Program-made: the position numbers and the translations under genes | Source of the DNA: Vanilla planifolia | Lineage: Eukaryota; Streptophyta; Magnoliopsida; Asparagales; Orchidaceae | DNA length: 64,000 bases | NCBI GenBank assembly: GCA_023846275.1 | Contig: JAIUJO010000163.1 | Span: forward strand, 923,001-987,000 | Reading direction: 5' to 3' | The notes under the pieces: generated by a model | What the model was told of the DNA's origin: nothing | Databases searched by the model: none | What the model saw: the letters and a program-made list of their open reading frames with translations, nothing else | Part shown: positions 1 through 12,310 of the stretch, one piece after another | Position numbering within the stretch: the first letter of the stretch is position 1 | Layout of the letters: each line of letters begins with the position of its first letter

Positions 1-1548
1 ATTACCTCTACATTTTCATAATATTTACACAAAAGTTTTGGGATAATGAAATAATTTGCAAACTAATTATTAAGCTAAATGTTATACATTTTTAGGCTCT
101 AATTTAGAGCCTACAATAGTAAAGATTCTTGTTAAATTGTTATGGAATATTAAAGGATATTATACATTAATCATGGTTAGGTTGCATGTGTAGCACCTTA
201 TAATTATTCAAAGATTAGCCTCCAAATTTGTTGTATTTAAGTAGAGTAAGTAATAACACATTAAGAGTTAAGCATAAAGTTCTATTAAGCAGTTTTATCA
301 CAACTAATCTCACACAAATAAAATAAAAATTTTAAGACAAATATATGTACAATAGTCTAATAAAAGAAAGAGCAAATCTAACATTAGATTACAACTGAAA
401 AAATAAAATTATAAAAGGAGTGTACCTTTTTAGTAATGGTGGCTTATAGTTTCCATTGGAGTAAACATGTGGGCACTAAAGATAGAAAAGGGCAATGAAT
501 TTGTGGTTTTAGTTAATGAAGAAGCTTAGTTAAAAAGATAATAAGAGGATAAGCTAGGCTATGGGGCCTCATTGAGGATGGTGGTGGTTTAGTGATTGGA
601 TCAGGAGAGTTAAAAAGGTGGGTGAAGATATAACAGATGTTTGTAAAAGTAGGAATTTTTTTGGATGCTTATTGTCTTTGTGGAATGTTTCACACCTTCG
701 ATCCTTGTCTATCACAAGGGAGGAAAAGTTGGAATCTCTCCAGCAAGAGTTGGGCATAAGCTTTTTTCTTACAAAAGTGGAAATGAGCAAATAAGAGATG
801 TTTTATTCATCAATAACTACAATATAATAAGGGAACTTATCCTATTTATACAAACAGTAGAGCCCAATGTTTGGAAAAAAATAAAAAAGGTAAAATGCTC
901 CTTTGGAAAATATCATAAGTATGGAAATAAAGAAAAGATAATTTCAAAGTTAAATCACTTAAGAATCTAAAAGAGATCTTTACAATTAAATGAAATTAAC
1001 TCTTAATAGGTTCACAACATTAAATATAAAATATATGAGGAAATATAATTTTACAATAAAATCATTTAAGAATCTAAAAGGATCATTAGAATTTTATGAC
1101 GTTAACTTCAAATGGTTCAACCACATTAAATATGAAACATAAAAAAATGAAAAATTTTTGACAGAAAAAATTATGCACTTATGCAACATTATGATGAGAT
1201 GTTAATGATGATATTACTAGGATGTCAATTGTGGACAAGACGGATGACAATCACTGACAGCTGTTAGAGGTGTTAGCTCACAAGGAACCAGGTGATGGTG
1301 AGGAGCCAAGAAACAACAACAAATTTAGTGGTTATAGGCACCCGGGTGATGTTAGACATCTAGGTGTTAGAGATCAGAAGCGACTAATGATCAGGAAATG
1401 AGAATGTTTAATTATAGCAGGCAATACATGTATAAGAAGTGACATAGATGATGACATGTTTTATTACAAAATATGATTAGACAATCATAACTACAACAAT
1501 AGAGATAATCATACGAAAAACAAGAGTACTATAGTTAACCCATATAGT
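1..1548 (-). mobile_element. 3' LTR (partial) of a decayed Ty3/gypsy retrotransposon
   Basis: This segment matches 6,665-8,190 collinearly and in the same direction, with pol and gag remnants between the two copies, so the pair are the LTRs of one element read on the minus strand. Shared landmarks include the 'aacacattaagagtta' block (about 257 and 6,937), the 'caaagatagaaaagag/gg' block (about 479 and 7,155), the 'atccttgtct' block (about 700 and 7,363) and 'tgacag' followed by 'ggatgtc' (about 1,160-1,230 and 7,795-7,860). By eye the copies are only about two thirds identical, so the insertion is old. About 200 bp of this LTR lies outside the window. The inner border near 1,545 is where similarity fades, and no clear polypurine tract is visible there. 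Short frames here, such as 665-970, are not genes. Confidence 0.82.
945..1160 (-). repeat. Internal tandem duplication (unit about 106 bp) in the left LTR
   Basis: Two adjacent diverged units each carry 'aaatcactt/attt aagaatctaaaag', then 'gttaact' and 'cattaaatat'. The marker 'aaatca' falls at 952 and 1,058. The same duplication, with a period of about 105 bp, is present in the other LTR at 7,586 and 7,691, so it was already in the element before insertion. Confidence 0.6.
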
Positions 1549-1959
1549 TCAAAAAGATGACTAATCGAAATAAGTTTTAGCTCGAGTATGGCTTTGAGTT
1601 TGAATGGGTCGAATGTGATGCCATTGAGTATATGTTTGTGAACTAACACAAGATGTTCTTGCAACATCCTCACTAGATGGGAGAGTCCTTGGCATGATAG
1701 TATTAGGGTGATGGGTATAAAACTGTTGCAGTAAGTGTGGCGTTATATAATATAAGTCATAAAATGAAAGCCAAGAGTTCTTGATTAGAGAAATTCCCTT
1801 GCAATGAACTAACAATATTCCAAATATACACACTTTGGTTATAATTATCATATGATCGAAAATGATTTTCACATTTTCCAAACTCTTCGCTCTAACATTG
1901 TGGTAGGAATGAATTCACTCAACATAAGAGATTTAAACTCAAATGACTAACTAGTAGTT

Positions 1960-3200
1960 ATTTGATGTAGCACCTTATAGGAGACTAAATCTTTAACATT
2001 AAAGGTTGCACTAATCACATATTCTTCTAACAAAGCTAGTACATACACATTAGTTCTTAGTTTTTCATAATCTTGAAAGGACTTGCTCCATTTGCTTTTA
2101 ATTTTTTGCAATCACCAAAAGGGAGCCATTCTAACCTAACTTTATTTATAAAATTTTCTTCCTCAAGCAATTTCCTAACATTTTATGAGCATCTAATTAT
2201 TTCTTATATCTTTCATTACTTAGATTAAGTTTTGTATATATATTTTTTTGGTAAAAAAACATATAAGCAAAGAAATAAGTAGAAGTAGAAGTATGAAGGT
2301 CTTCTAGCAAGGGAATAAGATCATCGGAGAACTTTGCTTTTTCTAGGACAAATTTCGAAGGGCCTTACACAAATATTATGATTAACAAAATTATTTTATG
2401 CAAATGTTTCTCATAGTAGTAGTTGCTACCAAAGCTTAGGTTGTTTCCCTATCAAGCAAGAAATAAGATTTCTCAAACTATGATTTAATACTTCTATTTC
2501 TCCATTTGTTTAAGGGAAGTAGACTGAAGAAAGTTTTAACATATTTCTTAGCAAATGCCATAAGATCTCCAAAAAATAATGTAAAAGTTACATCTCATTT
2601 AGATAATATGGTCATTGGAACACCGTGTTATTTTTTTATTTCAATGAAAAAAATCTTTGCCACATGGGTTACTTTTGAGGTCTTACAACAAAGGATAAGT
2701 TAAGCTATTCTAGTAAAAAAATCAATGACCACAAGGATAAAGTCATGCCTTGATGTGGTATCTGATAATCCAAATAAAAAATCCATATTTACGTACTCCA
2801 TAGCTTGTCAGGTTTGGGTAGTGGAATGTAAAGACCTTGGCCAACATTTGAAGATTTTGTAATTATGTATAAGCAACATTGGGATGCCATAAATGTAAAA
2901 TAATACATTATTCTAGGTCAAAAAAATCTCTTTGAAATATCTCTATCAGTCATATCTCATAAAAAATTATCAGATAATCCTCTAACATGTATTTCACAAA
3001 CAAAAAAAATGTTTACATCATGAATTTGGGGTACATAACCTTTTATTCTTATATAAGGAGCCATCTTTTAAGATAAAATCTCTAAATACAAGGTTTGGAG
3101 GTCATTTGATTTCCTTATAAATTGGTTCAAAGTTAGAATAATCAAGATATCATTTTTAATTTGGTAAAATTTTGGGCCTTTATAGAAATATAGTTAATAA
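1960..3200 (-). pseudogene. Ty3/gypsy integrase remnant
   Basis: Integrase would have joined the element cDNA to the host chromosome. On the minus strand the C-terminal part reads like the plant gypsy run of a K/R-rich 'KLKPRKYGPF' segment ending in 'FNV.DL' (about 1,975-2,170). Upstream, a 'PFEI' motif is preserved at about 2,345-2,365, in the place of the usual SPFEIVY. A leucine-rich segment resembling the family's 'RSLGNLLRCLVGE' follows at about 2,425-2,500. The catalytic core and zinc-binding region should lie at about 2,500-3,200 but are too decayed to assign residues. Multiple stops and frameshifts make it non-functional. Confidence 0.78.
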
Positions 3201-3249
3201 GTAAACACATTCACTAAATGTATCAACTACTTTATTTTTTAAGCCAGAC

Positions 3250-4440
3250 TTGTGTTTGATAACAAATATATAACTAAGGTCTTGTTGAGTATTTAGGAAC
3301 TTCATCACCTTACGACCAGAGTAAAAGGCAAATTCTTTGAAAAGCAAGTAAGATTTCTATCGACTTAAAGATTAAATTATGACATATAGCTTATTTTGAT
3401 ATATATAACACTTCTTTTCAGCATCATTAATTTTCTTCTTAAAGAAGGCAATACGTTGTTTATCTTGATAAAGGACACCACATATCCCTACTTCTAGTCC
3501 ATTGCATAAAACCACAAATGTAATAAGAAATCAAATAGTGTTGGAATGGGTGTCTTACTCATAGTCTCTTTTTAATTATTTAAAAGTTAGATCTTCAAAT
3601 TTGGTCAAAGTTTACCAGACTTAAAACAAATAGTAATCAATGTGACGATACTACTAAAGTCTTGAAAATCATCGATAGAAGCTGGTTAGAATGTTAAAGC
3701 TATTAATATCATAAATTATTTTCTTAGTATTCCACACAAAAATATCTTTCTTTTGTTAGGGTTAGTAGACAACCCTTTAGAAGAAACTATGTATCATAAG
3801 AAGGCAACCTCAATCGTGAAGAGCTCATATTTACTTCGATTGATAAATAAGCTCTTCTTTTATGGAGTGCAACATAATTTGTGCAAATAGACTAGTTATA
3901 GGCCAAAATGTCGTCAAAATAACCTATGATATATTACCATAAGTATGGTTTTAAAATAGGTCATCAATCTCAAGAATTTACATAGTGTATGTTAAACATT
4001 TTCTTTCATTCATCTCCCAATGTAATCCTTAATTGAAGACAACCACCTTTTAAGTTTATTTTTTAAAATATTATGGCACTTAACATCTTATTTATGAGGT
4101 CAACTAAATAGGAAATAAGAAGCCTATATTTTATTGTGATTTCATTAATCACTTGATTATCAACTCACACCTCCATGTTCTATTCTTTTTGCTTGCTAAA
4201 AGTATTAGAATATCACAAAAGCTAATACTTTTTTGGATAAATCTATTTTCAAGTAGGTTTTCTACCTGATGAGTTAACATAGTATGAGTCTCGTGGCTTA
4301 ATCTATAATAACAAAGTTTGGGTAGGCTCACCTTGGGAACTAGATTGATCATTAGTTTTACGTACATGTGTGGTAGTGTGTCAGGCAAATCTTTTAGAAC
4401 AATATCAAAAATGTCATTTTAGAATCCCTATACAAAAAGT
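3250..4440 (-). pseudogene. Ty3/gypsy reverse transcriptase and RNase H remnant
   Basis: Reverse transcriptase copies element RNA into DNA. On the minus strand the N-terminal RT segment lies in an open stretch at 4,149-4,388. It contains 'DLPDTLP', an 'I.LVP' strand, 'QVENLLE' and 'LLASKKNRTWR', matching the plant gypsy pattern of a conserved PxLP region, QV.ELL and VPKKDGTWR. The catalytic box survives as YFDDIL at about 3,901-3,925. It is followed by the 'HSIKEELI' and 'SSKG' segments (about 3,770-3,890), which match the family's HL..V...L...KLY and VSSKG region. RNase H should occupy 3,250-3,700 and is much weaker. Stops and frameshifts interrupt the frame throughout. Confidence 0.82.
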
Positions 4441-5165
4441 AGTGGGTCTAGTATGGTGGTAGCTAAGTTTTTAGATAGAAAAAATGTAACTAAGTCTCGT
4501 TGATTAATGGTCCTCATAACATGTGGTAGTGTGATCAAGCTCAATTTCTTTTTCTTTTTTTGTTCATGAGCTTAAAAGAAATTTGTAGATTTATTAGGCT
4601 AAAGTGACTGGAACTTTTAATGAGGTGGAGAAGGGTATAATGCGATGGCCTTTCGTTCATAAATAAACGAGCACATGTTCCCCTAACCTTTCAATGTCGT
4701 ATCCCAATAAAAAGCATTGCTCTTTTGAGGATAAGATGACTTACATAAATAAGATATTAAACAAAGTATCATCACTAAATCTTTCCAATTTCAATGGTAC
4801 ATAACATCCTTACTTAAAAGGTATTTAGGTTTATCTATTCATGATAGAGTAGAGGTTTGGGTGTTTCATTAAAGAAGCACTTATCGCTTAGTAGCATATT
4901 ATAGTGACGTAACTACTAATATTGATGATCATCTTGCATGGTTGTTCCTAAATTTTTGTACTGGTGTCGAAGATGTTGGTGCACCGCTAGACATCCTATA
5001 GTTATGGTGTTATAAGAGGGTACGCAACCCTAAAGCCACTAACTTTTCCATATTTCCTAATTCTTGCCCATAATCCTTATTAGAAATTATATTTTCTTCT
5101 TTGTCTGACTCTTCTTGTTCATTAATAACATATAAGTTTATAGCCGTGGTTTTCTTTGAGAAGTT
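4441..5165 (-). pseudogene. Probable protease/linker region of the gypsy polyprotein
   Basis: On the minus strand a segment at about 4,640-4,740 reads 'HLIL.RAMLFIG', in the position where plant gypsy elements carry a 'HLLLGRPW' type segment just after the aspartic protease. I see no intact D(T/S)G active site. The assignment rests mainly on position between gag and RT. Confidence 0.4.
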
Positions 5166-6140
5166 GATGGCTACAAGTTGCTTTCATTGCCCTTACAATT
5201 GGAGATTCTAGATTGGGTAATTTGGAATATAATGGGTTTGCATGAAGAAGGTTGTAAAGAAGTGGATGATAACATAGGTTTACGAGATTTAGAAACTATG
5301 ATAGATGTGTTAGATGAAGTGCAAGTGTGAGTGGGTTAAGAATGTAATGGTGGTGCAAGCCTTTAAAGAGATTGGAAGGCCACTTCCCTTAAAATAAGTT
5401 GTTCTATTTTTTTCATATTTCTAATTATATGATAAATATTCTCCTGTGTAGTAATATTTTTCAAATTTAGCTCAACCTATAAATATTTCTTTAAACCTAT
5501 CCTAAAATAGGCGAGTACTACATGTTTCGATTCATTTATATAACTTCAAATTATATAATCCTCAAACTTGTTAATGTGCTCTTTGATTTATTTACCACCT
5601 TAAGAAAATGTTTTTCATTTATATAACAATTCAGTATTATAAGTTAATAGAATAAACTTATTGAATAAGCTAATCTTATGGTTTCTACAAGTTTCGGATA
5701 CCTCCTCATAATTATTAACATAATACTAATCTATGTTTCTACAAAACCTCTTTCTAGTATCATTGTGCTTACTCTTAATAAATTAATATTTTCTCTATTA
5801 AATTATTTGGTGTTAATTAAAGCAATCATTCATGCTTCTCTATTAGTCAATATAACCCATAGGGTTAGAATTATCAACAAAAGATGTGGCATCTATCTTA
5901 TATTAATGATATGCTCTCAGTGATTTTTTATGCCTCCTAAGTCTTTCTTCTTTATTAGGCATATCTAGATCATCATTTAGCTTTGACTCATTAGAAGGTT
6001 GATTTCTTCTTCTATAGTTTTGAGTTATCTTATGGATATCATGGTGAGATTCATCAGAAGGATCATCATATTTTCTATGGTTTTTATGCCACTTAGGGTT
6101 TTTTAATAGATTAATAGGTGTGATACTTCTTCCCATATTA
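5166..6140 (-). pseudogene. Gag-like remnant of the gypsy element
   Basis: Gag would have formed the virus-like particle around element RNA. On the minus strand, 5,400-5,640 resembles the capsid segment of plant gypsy gag: a run like 'STRLF.DRFKEI' followed by acidic and hydroxylated residues, in the place of the family's RY..GL...I. The more N-terminal part (5,903-6,136, open on the minus strand) is rich in Asp, Arg, His and Asn, like the charged start of these gag proteins. Both parts contain frame breaks. The plus-strand open frame at 5,678-5,923 is antisense to this and is not a gene. Confidence 0.55.
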
Positions 6141-6453
6141 TCTATTTATCTTATAAGTTTTTTTTTCACATTATTGGTTTAAGAGAATTTGTCTAAACAT
6201 TTAAGTGAGTTGGGCTATTTATTAGGATTGTTTTATCATGTAATTTTGGATTAAGTTTTACCTTTAGTTTTGATTTGATTCTTAACTTTAGTTTGACAAT
6301 TTATAAGACCTACTAGTCCTTGTGATCATGTAAAAGTTTGATACATGAGGATATCAAGAAGGCAGAATAATGACTGATATCTACATTTTTTAATATTTGT
6401 TTTATTTAAAATAATTTGTAAGGGAAAAGTAACTGCAACTATAGACTACCAAA

Positions 6454-6465
6454 GCTCAGATGACA
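6454..6465 (-). other. Remnant primer binding site, initiator-tRNA-Met type
   Basis: The minus strand reads TGTCATCTGAGC, which matches 9 of 12 positions of TGGTATCAGAGC, the usual plant Met-initiator primer site. It sits directly at the inner edge of the right LTR, which then begins with TG on the plus strand. Position and match support each other, but the site is short and mutated. Confidence 0.5.
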
Positions 6466-8190
6466 TGCATTTCCAAAAAAAGGACAAGTGATCATGTTCT
6501 CACTTTACAAAACCAACTCACGCATAAAACTATATGGATGTCAAGAAAGATCATAGGGAGTCATATTAGTGCTTTTGTACTATCTCCTAAGATAGAATTT
6601 TTCCAAAACAAATTAAGAGTTCTTTAGTGGACACACAAAGTAAAGGAAATTTTTCTGAAGTAGAAAAAAGTATAAGAAGATTTTTTTTTAAAATATAACT
6701 TTTTAATACTAAGTAGAAAATCATAACATTGAAACAAAGTTTATATAAGATAAATTAGACTTTTACTATGGTCTATTTTTGAGATTATAATATTGTAATT
6801 CTTAATAAATTTTTAGAAAATATTAAAAGATATCTTATACTAATTAGGGATAGGTGATGTGTACGATATTTTATAATTATATAAATATTAGCATCTAAAT
6901 TTGTAGCATGGATTTTCAAATAGAGTATGTGGTAACACATTAAGAGTTAAATGTAAAGTTTTACTATGTAGTTTTATCACATTAAATTTCATAGAAATAA
7001 AAAAAACTTTAAGAAAAACTTTATTTGGAGTACCCAAATAGGTGAAAGATCTACCTTTACTTTAGGTTGTCATTTAAAAGATAAATGCTATAGAAAGAGT
7101 GCCATTTTTCGGTGATGATGGCTTATATTTCCTTAGGAGGTAGCATGTAAAGTATCAAAGATAGAAAAGAGTGATGAGTTGGAGGTTTGGATTTGTTGGG
7201 ATGATAATGGGATAACAAGATGGTAAGCGCTCAAGCCTTGTTGAGGAAGGTGATAGTTTGGCGATTTGATTAAAAGAGTGCAAAGTGGGAAGACTTATGA
7301 GTGTTGATAGAAAGGTGAATTTTTTTTTGTGTGAGCTGTTCTGGTAGAAGATCCATCAGTTTCAATCCTTGTCTCTTACAAGAAAGGGATAGTTGGAATA
7401 TCTTTAACTAGAGTTCGATACACACTCTTTACTCACAAAGATGGCAGCGCACAAATAAGAGAAATTTATTTCATCTACAACTATATTTAATGAGAGAGCC
7501 TCTCTTACTCAGAGTTCATGAAAGGAAAATACACCATGGGAAAATATCATAAACATGAAAAAAAGGGAATGACAACTTTTTAGTTAAATCAATTAATAAA
7601 GTAAAGAGATCTTTAGACTTTAATGACATTATTCTTAAAAGAACAACCCCATTAAATGCAAAATATATAAAGAAGGATCATTTTTGAATTAAATCATTTA
7701 GGAAGTGATAAAAATATTTAAAATTCCATGACATTTACTCTAAGTAGATCAATCATATTTAATACAAAATATAAAAATGTATGAAAAATTTATGACAGGA
7801 GGAAAAATGCAATCATATAATATGACGATCGAACAACAATGATGACGTGACTAGGATGTCGGCAATGAAGAAGACAGATGACAACGTTTGATGATGATCA
7901 AAGTGTGGTAGCCAACTAGTGGCCAAGAGATGTACGTGGTTGGGAAGTAGTAGGTGGCTTAATGATGGTGGGCAACCAGGTGATATTGGGTAATTAGGTA
8001 GTAGTGATTTGGAGTAGTACATGATAGAGTGATAGAAAAATTGTTATTATAGTGAGTGATAGACAAGACCTAAAATTGATGATGACATATTTTATTAATG
8101 AATTTGTTTAGATTAGTAGAGCAAAAATAACGAAGGTAACGATAGGGAAAATTATATCATTGTTGCCAACCCTTATACGCTACGTAAATA
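6466..8190 (-). mobile_element. 5' LTR of the decayed Ty3/gypsy retrotransposon
   Basis: This is the complete partner of the left LTR, about 1.72 kb long. The inner edge is set by the primer-site remnant. The outer edge is near 8,185-8,195, where similarity to 1,548 ends. The length is within the range of plant gypsy LTRs. Many substitutions and small indels separate the two LTRs. No intact promoter or polyadenylation signal could be assigned. The short minus frame at 7,813-8,022 is a chance frame inside the LTR. Confidence 0.8.
7580..7795 (-). repeat. Internal tandem duplication (unit about 105 bp) in the right LTR
   Basis: The marker 'aaatca' occurs at 7,586 and 7,691, each followed by a diverged copy of the same 100-odd bases. 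It corresponds to the duplication at 945-1,160 in the left LTR. Confidence 0.55.
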
Positions 8191-9595
8191 GTTTGGTATG
8201 GTCAAAGTCATATTTTGCCTCTTAAGCACATGGTGAAAAAAATACCTGCATTTTTATGTTACAATATCGAAATATGAGAATGTATTAAAAAATAAAATGG
8301 TCCTTAATATCATAAGATTCCTTAAAATATACATATAGCACTACTCGTACAAAGGGCACCCAAAAGGTGGCAAGTGAAATTAGTGTGTGAAAAGTTTTTA
8401 AAAAATCACACATTAGATACCCAAATTTTTTTAATTGTAATGAAAAATTCACAAATGATATACTAATAAATATATAGGAAATCACATGTAAATTGAAAGG
8501 TGCATCAAAAAGATTTTGCTTTTTGGCTCTTACCAAATGTGCCAACAACTAACACCAAGTTAATTAGGCTTAACTTACATAATCCTTTCACTTCTTTGTC
8601 ATAGTTAGTGAAGAAGCCATTATATCACGAGCCATTTCTTTTGAATTGAGGCCTAAATTCCTTTCCTAATGTACGTTTGGGCTTCAACACTCTATCTTTA
8701 TGAAATTTTAGTAAGGCTCAAAAAACCTACTATAAGATGACCATGAAAGCCTTTTGCTAGCTCATAAATAATTGAAAAGTAATTATGTTGAAATAATATA
8801 TTTGAATAAGAGCCTACTCAAAGATTCTATTAATTTAGAATTAGAAAACATAGGATCACTGGACAAGTAAGAACTTCTCGAAAAGCCAAGGACTTAAATT
8901 GAGCTTTGACATGAGCAACCTATCAACCTACCAAAAATCATTGTTATACATGATTCAATGTTTATATTGTTTGATCATCTAAGGCTGGCTACACATTATC
9001 CCAATGCTCACGAGATGTGGCTAAATGTATTGTTGGGATAATTTTACTTGAAAATGATGGTGAAGCCTAAAAAGGCTCACTAGATTTTTGGCATAGTTTT
9101 TTATAAGATACAAGTTATTGAATATTAAAGCTAGCTCTATTTTTATAATCTTTAGGTAAATCAAGATATAAATGTTGATACTTAGTCTTTATATAACTGT
9201 ATATGGTGTTATATTATAGGCAAGTTATATTTTAAGGGCTCCAAGTAGAGTCTCTCAAGCCAAACACAAATCATTATATAATCACTTTCAACAAATTTGC
9301 TAAGTTATCAATGAGTATTTTCTTGTTATTTATATATTTAGTTATTTAAATTAATTCATTTAGTAATATATTTATGTAAAAGGAAAATATAATGTGTAAA
9401 AGACTCAACAAACTAAGAAGTGCTAAATAATAAGGTAAGAGAATAAAATCAATTTGACTTTGATGATGATTTTAAGGACTCAAACTTGTTATTTATTAAT
9501 TGATTCATTCAAAATGAAAATAAGTAGAATGCTAAACAAATTCAAAGTTTTAGTGTTACATTACTAGGGTACAAATATGATTGCTTAAAAACTTA
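8191..9595. other. Unclassified repeat debris, no gene
   Basis: This is AT-rich sequence between the gypsy element and a second integrase fragment. On the minus strand it would follow that integrase core, so it may be the decayed downstream part of the same truncated element. I could not recognise the expected HPQTDGQ-like or C-terminal integrase segments. Frames here, including 8,285-8,548 minus, are short and lack recognisable domains. Confidence 0.5.
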
Positions 9596-9599
9596 AGTT

Positions 9600-9990
9600 T
9601 TGATTGCTTTAGGCACCAAAGTATTATTCAAAAGTAGCTAGTAAATTTGACATCATGATCTAAAGTAATTGTTTGATGTAAGCCATGTAGTTCCACAATT
9701 TCATCGAGAAATCACTTCGTCCTATGAGAGGTATTTGATTTCTTATGAGAAGGTATAAAATGTGCCATTTTAGAAAGCATAACCATATAAATATAGAATC
9801 ATTATTTCTAATGATTTTTAAAAATCCTAAAATAAGTCCAAACATACAAGTTTCCATGGTCATTGTGTCATAAGTAATGGTGCATATGCATCTTGATAAT
9901 AATTACCTAATTTAGTTGTGACATATGTACAAAATTGAGAATCTATTGATGCAACTTTGTTTGGGTAGTCTTAGCCCATGAAACCAATCA
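9600..9990 (-). pseudogene. Second Ty3/gypsy integrase core fragment
   Basis: On the minus strand the segment starts with 'YAPLL' then 'PWK' (about 9,840-9,900), matching the plant gypsy 'YTPLPVP..PWE' lead-in. It continues with 'NDSIF', 'KWHILYL', 'MKLWNYMAYIKQLL' (open at 9,660-9,863), and a frameshifted 'DHDVKFTSYF'. These match GNDSI, KMAHFIP, EIVRLHG.P..I and SDRD..F.S.FW of the integrase catalytic core. The first catalytic Asp region is altered (family VVDR is changed), and frameshifts separate the blocks. No RT lies immediately upstream; LINE sequence abuts it instead, so the fragment is truncated. It is a different insertion from the element at 1-8,190. Confidence 0.75.
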
Positions 9991-10439
9991 AACACACCTC
10001 TTTTCATTTTGACTCCACCAAAATGTCAAGTGAGGCCCCCAGTATGTATTTGTCAGACAAGAAAATCCCTAAGAGATGTGTGGGGTATGTAAAATTGGGT
10101 TACATAAAATAAAAACCGTCTTTCAAACAATAATCATCAAAAAAAGTAATAGATAAAGTATTGACTCATGACAAGTATGACCTACATCTGGGCAATCACT
10201 ATAAATTATTGATGTCTGATATAATTCCACCATTGTAGAAGCATCATGTTCGATGTGTTTAATTCTAAACTTAAGGGCAAAGTGGTTTCATTAGTTTGTG
10301 CAACTAGGACACTCCACAAAAACATGAATTTGAAAAATTCTATATGCATAGAAAGGGTATTTGTTTATAAATTTAGAATTCAATTTCCTCAAGTTGTTAG
10401 CTAATGTAAATTAATTTTTAGGTGCCTCAACATTATTAA

Positions 10440-12310
10440 GTTATTTTTGGAAGGCTGCCTAGTACTCTACATTATTTTTTCTAACTTATGAGATAGGGAA
10501 TTACTTATAAGATTATGTCATGCTGAATTGATAGTGAATTGTATCCATCCATGTCTTTTTGGTTCCTTGTATGAAAATAATGAGAATGATTTTTTCTATA
10601 TCATTCCAAGTTAGAAGCAAGCTCCATAACAATTTTTATTGAGGTTATTACCACTTATGTTTTAAGCCAAGACATTCTTTGAGCTATACACCTTCTAGCA
10701 AAGACTTGCATTACATGAATCCTTAACATATTTCAATATCTTAAACAACTTTTCCATAGTTTTCCTAGGAGAATCTAATTTATTTCTAGTTGGCCAATTT
10801 TTGCTTACTCACCTAATCATTATTAACTTATAAGAAACCATTTGTCACACTTTCTATTATATTGATAATCTGGTTGGGAAGATAAGGTATCATTAGAGTG
10901 TAAAATGGTATTAATTAGAGGACATCGCTAACCATAATTAACTCTCATTAAGAGTAATTTCTTCTTACAATTATTATTAATCTAGTATTTGAAGTGAACC
11001 ACCTATTTCTTAGCTTTAAACAATGTGCTTTCAAGTTAAGTGATTGGAAGATAACATCTTTTGAATCCTAAGAGTTCTTAGATGATTTTATCAAGCTTGT
11101 GTTTGATGTTTTTAAATCCAATAAAGACGTCCTTTTGTATGTTAATCTATAACGTTAATGTGCTCTCATGCTTAAAGAAAAATAACTTGATAGTTTTAAT
11201 AGAGTGTTTGTCACCTCTTCAGAAGCGGATAAAGCCATCTAAAAAGCACAAATGGGAGTTTTGTTGACAAGCTCCTCGGGGGGCCTCATGATTCACTTTT
11301 CCTTGCATATGTAGTTTATTTAACCCTCTTCTTAGCACTCAAATCACAATATGGAAAAGAAATGGGAATGAATGGTTACCTCACTTTAGCCAATTAGACA
11401 ACTGGAAGGAACCATTTTTTTCTCCTTAATAATGATTAACAAAATAATGTATATTATAAATACTCATCAATAGATTAATAAATAAGCTATTAAAGTTAAA
11501 CTTATGTAGTATGTGTTTAACAAAACCCTAAGAAATACAACTAAATGCTTTTCTAATGTTTAGCTTGATAATAGAGTTATTACTTTGGATCTTGTGATTT
11601 AAATCATTAAATAATTCTTATGCAAGTAAGATAATTTTTGTGAATTTCCCATTAGTAAAAGCTAACTGCTAAAAACTTCGTATTTTTTAGAAGAATCTAT
11701 AGAAACAAATTGTTCTAAAATCTCCAAAAGATGTACTACAATAAGTCATTGGAAGAAAGATTATATTAGTTGTAGTGAACTCATTATGTGATGAGTTATC
11801 AATAAGAAAAACATTGCCATCATCATAAATGTCATCTTGAATTATCATCAAATAATGCTTGTAAATGAAACCATTAAACCCATCCAATCCATGAGAACTT
11901 TAAGAATCCATCAAAAAATTAATTTCTTATATTTCCTCCTTGTTAGGATGCTGAATCAACATCATAGTACTATGTAGTGAGTCTAAGCATAACAAAGCGA
12001 AGCACCTATTTAGTAAGAACTAGTTAGTGATGAAGCAATCGATGACATATTTGGCACTTAAATCCTCCTTTAAGAACCAACTCCCACTTGAATCTTAATT
12101 CTGTATGCATTAAGATATCTTTTCCTATTATTGATTATTGTGAGGAAGACATCAGCGTTTTTATCACTATCCTTGAGCCACATAGTAAATGTCCTATGGC
12201 TCTAATACATCTCCTCTGTTTTAGCAACAAAGATTAGCTTATTCAAATCTCTTATCGTTTAAACCTTGATAAATCATCTATAACTCTTTGAATTTTTATT
12301 TCCTTCTTCA
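10440..12310 (-). pseudogene. LINE reverse transcriptase remnant, copy 1
   Basis: RT primes on nicked target DNA and copies LINE RNA. On the minus strand, 12,200-12,300 carries 'QRRCIRAIGHL', matching the family's KQRR.I..I. The 'LINGS' palm region is near 11,400. The catalytic FADD position reads FLDG at about 11,230-11,250, so one catalytic Asp appears lost. It is followed by 'DKHSIKTIKLF', a 'KDVFIGF' segment like the family's KS.....N, and a degraded 'YLG.P.F' region near 11,020. A later segment at about 10,750 fits the family's W..VC.PK.EGGLG region. Many stops and frameshifts are present. The plus frame at 11,082-11,267 is antisense. Confidence 0.7.

Larger units (their letters stand above)
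1549..6453 (-). mobile_element. Internal region of the decayed Ty3/gypsy element
   Basis: Read on the minus strand (right to left), the order is gag-like sequence, a poorly preserved protease/linker region, reverse transcriptase, RNase H and integrase. This is the Ty3/gypsy order, with integrase after RT. Every domain is broken by stops and frameshifts. The integrase-to-LTR segment (1,549-1,960) is weakly coding-like: an open minus frame at 1,561-1,881 shows no recognisable domain. The element is about 8.4 kb long if the 200 bp missing from the window is counted. The lineage within Ty3/gypsy is not resolved, although the integrase C-terminus resembles the chromovirus group. Confidence 0.85.

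Noticed and set aside
665-970. 101-codon plus-strand open frame
   Set aside because: It falls inside an LTR, and the homologous stretch of the other LTR (about 7,330-7,600) is not open in the same frame.
1549-1600. Polypurine tract beside the left LTR
   Set aside because: No purine-rich run was found on the minus strand at the LTR border.
4149-4388. A stand-alone 79-codon gene on the minus strand
   Set aside because: Its product matches the N-terminal part of the gypsy reverse transcriptase and continues, after frame breaks, into the catalytic domain.
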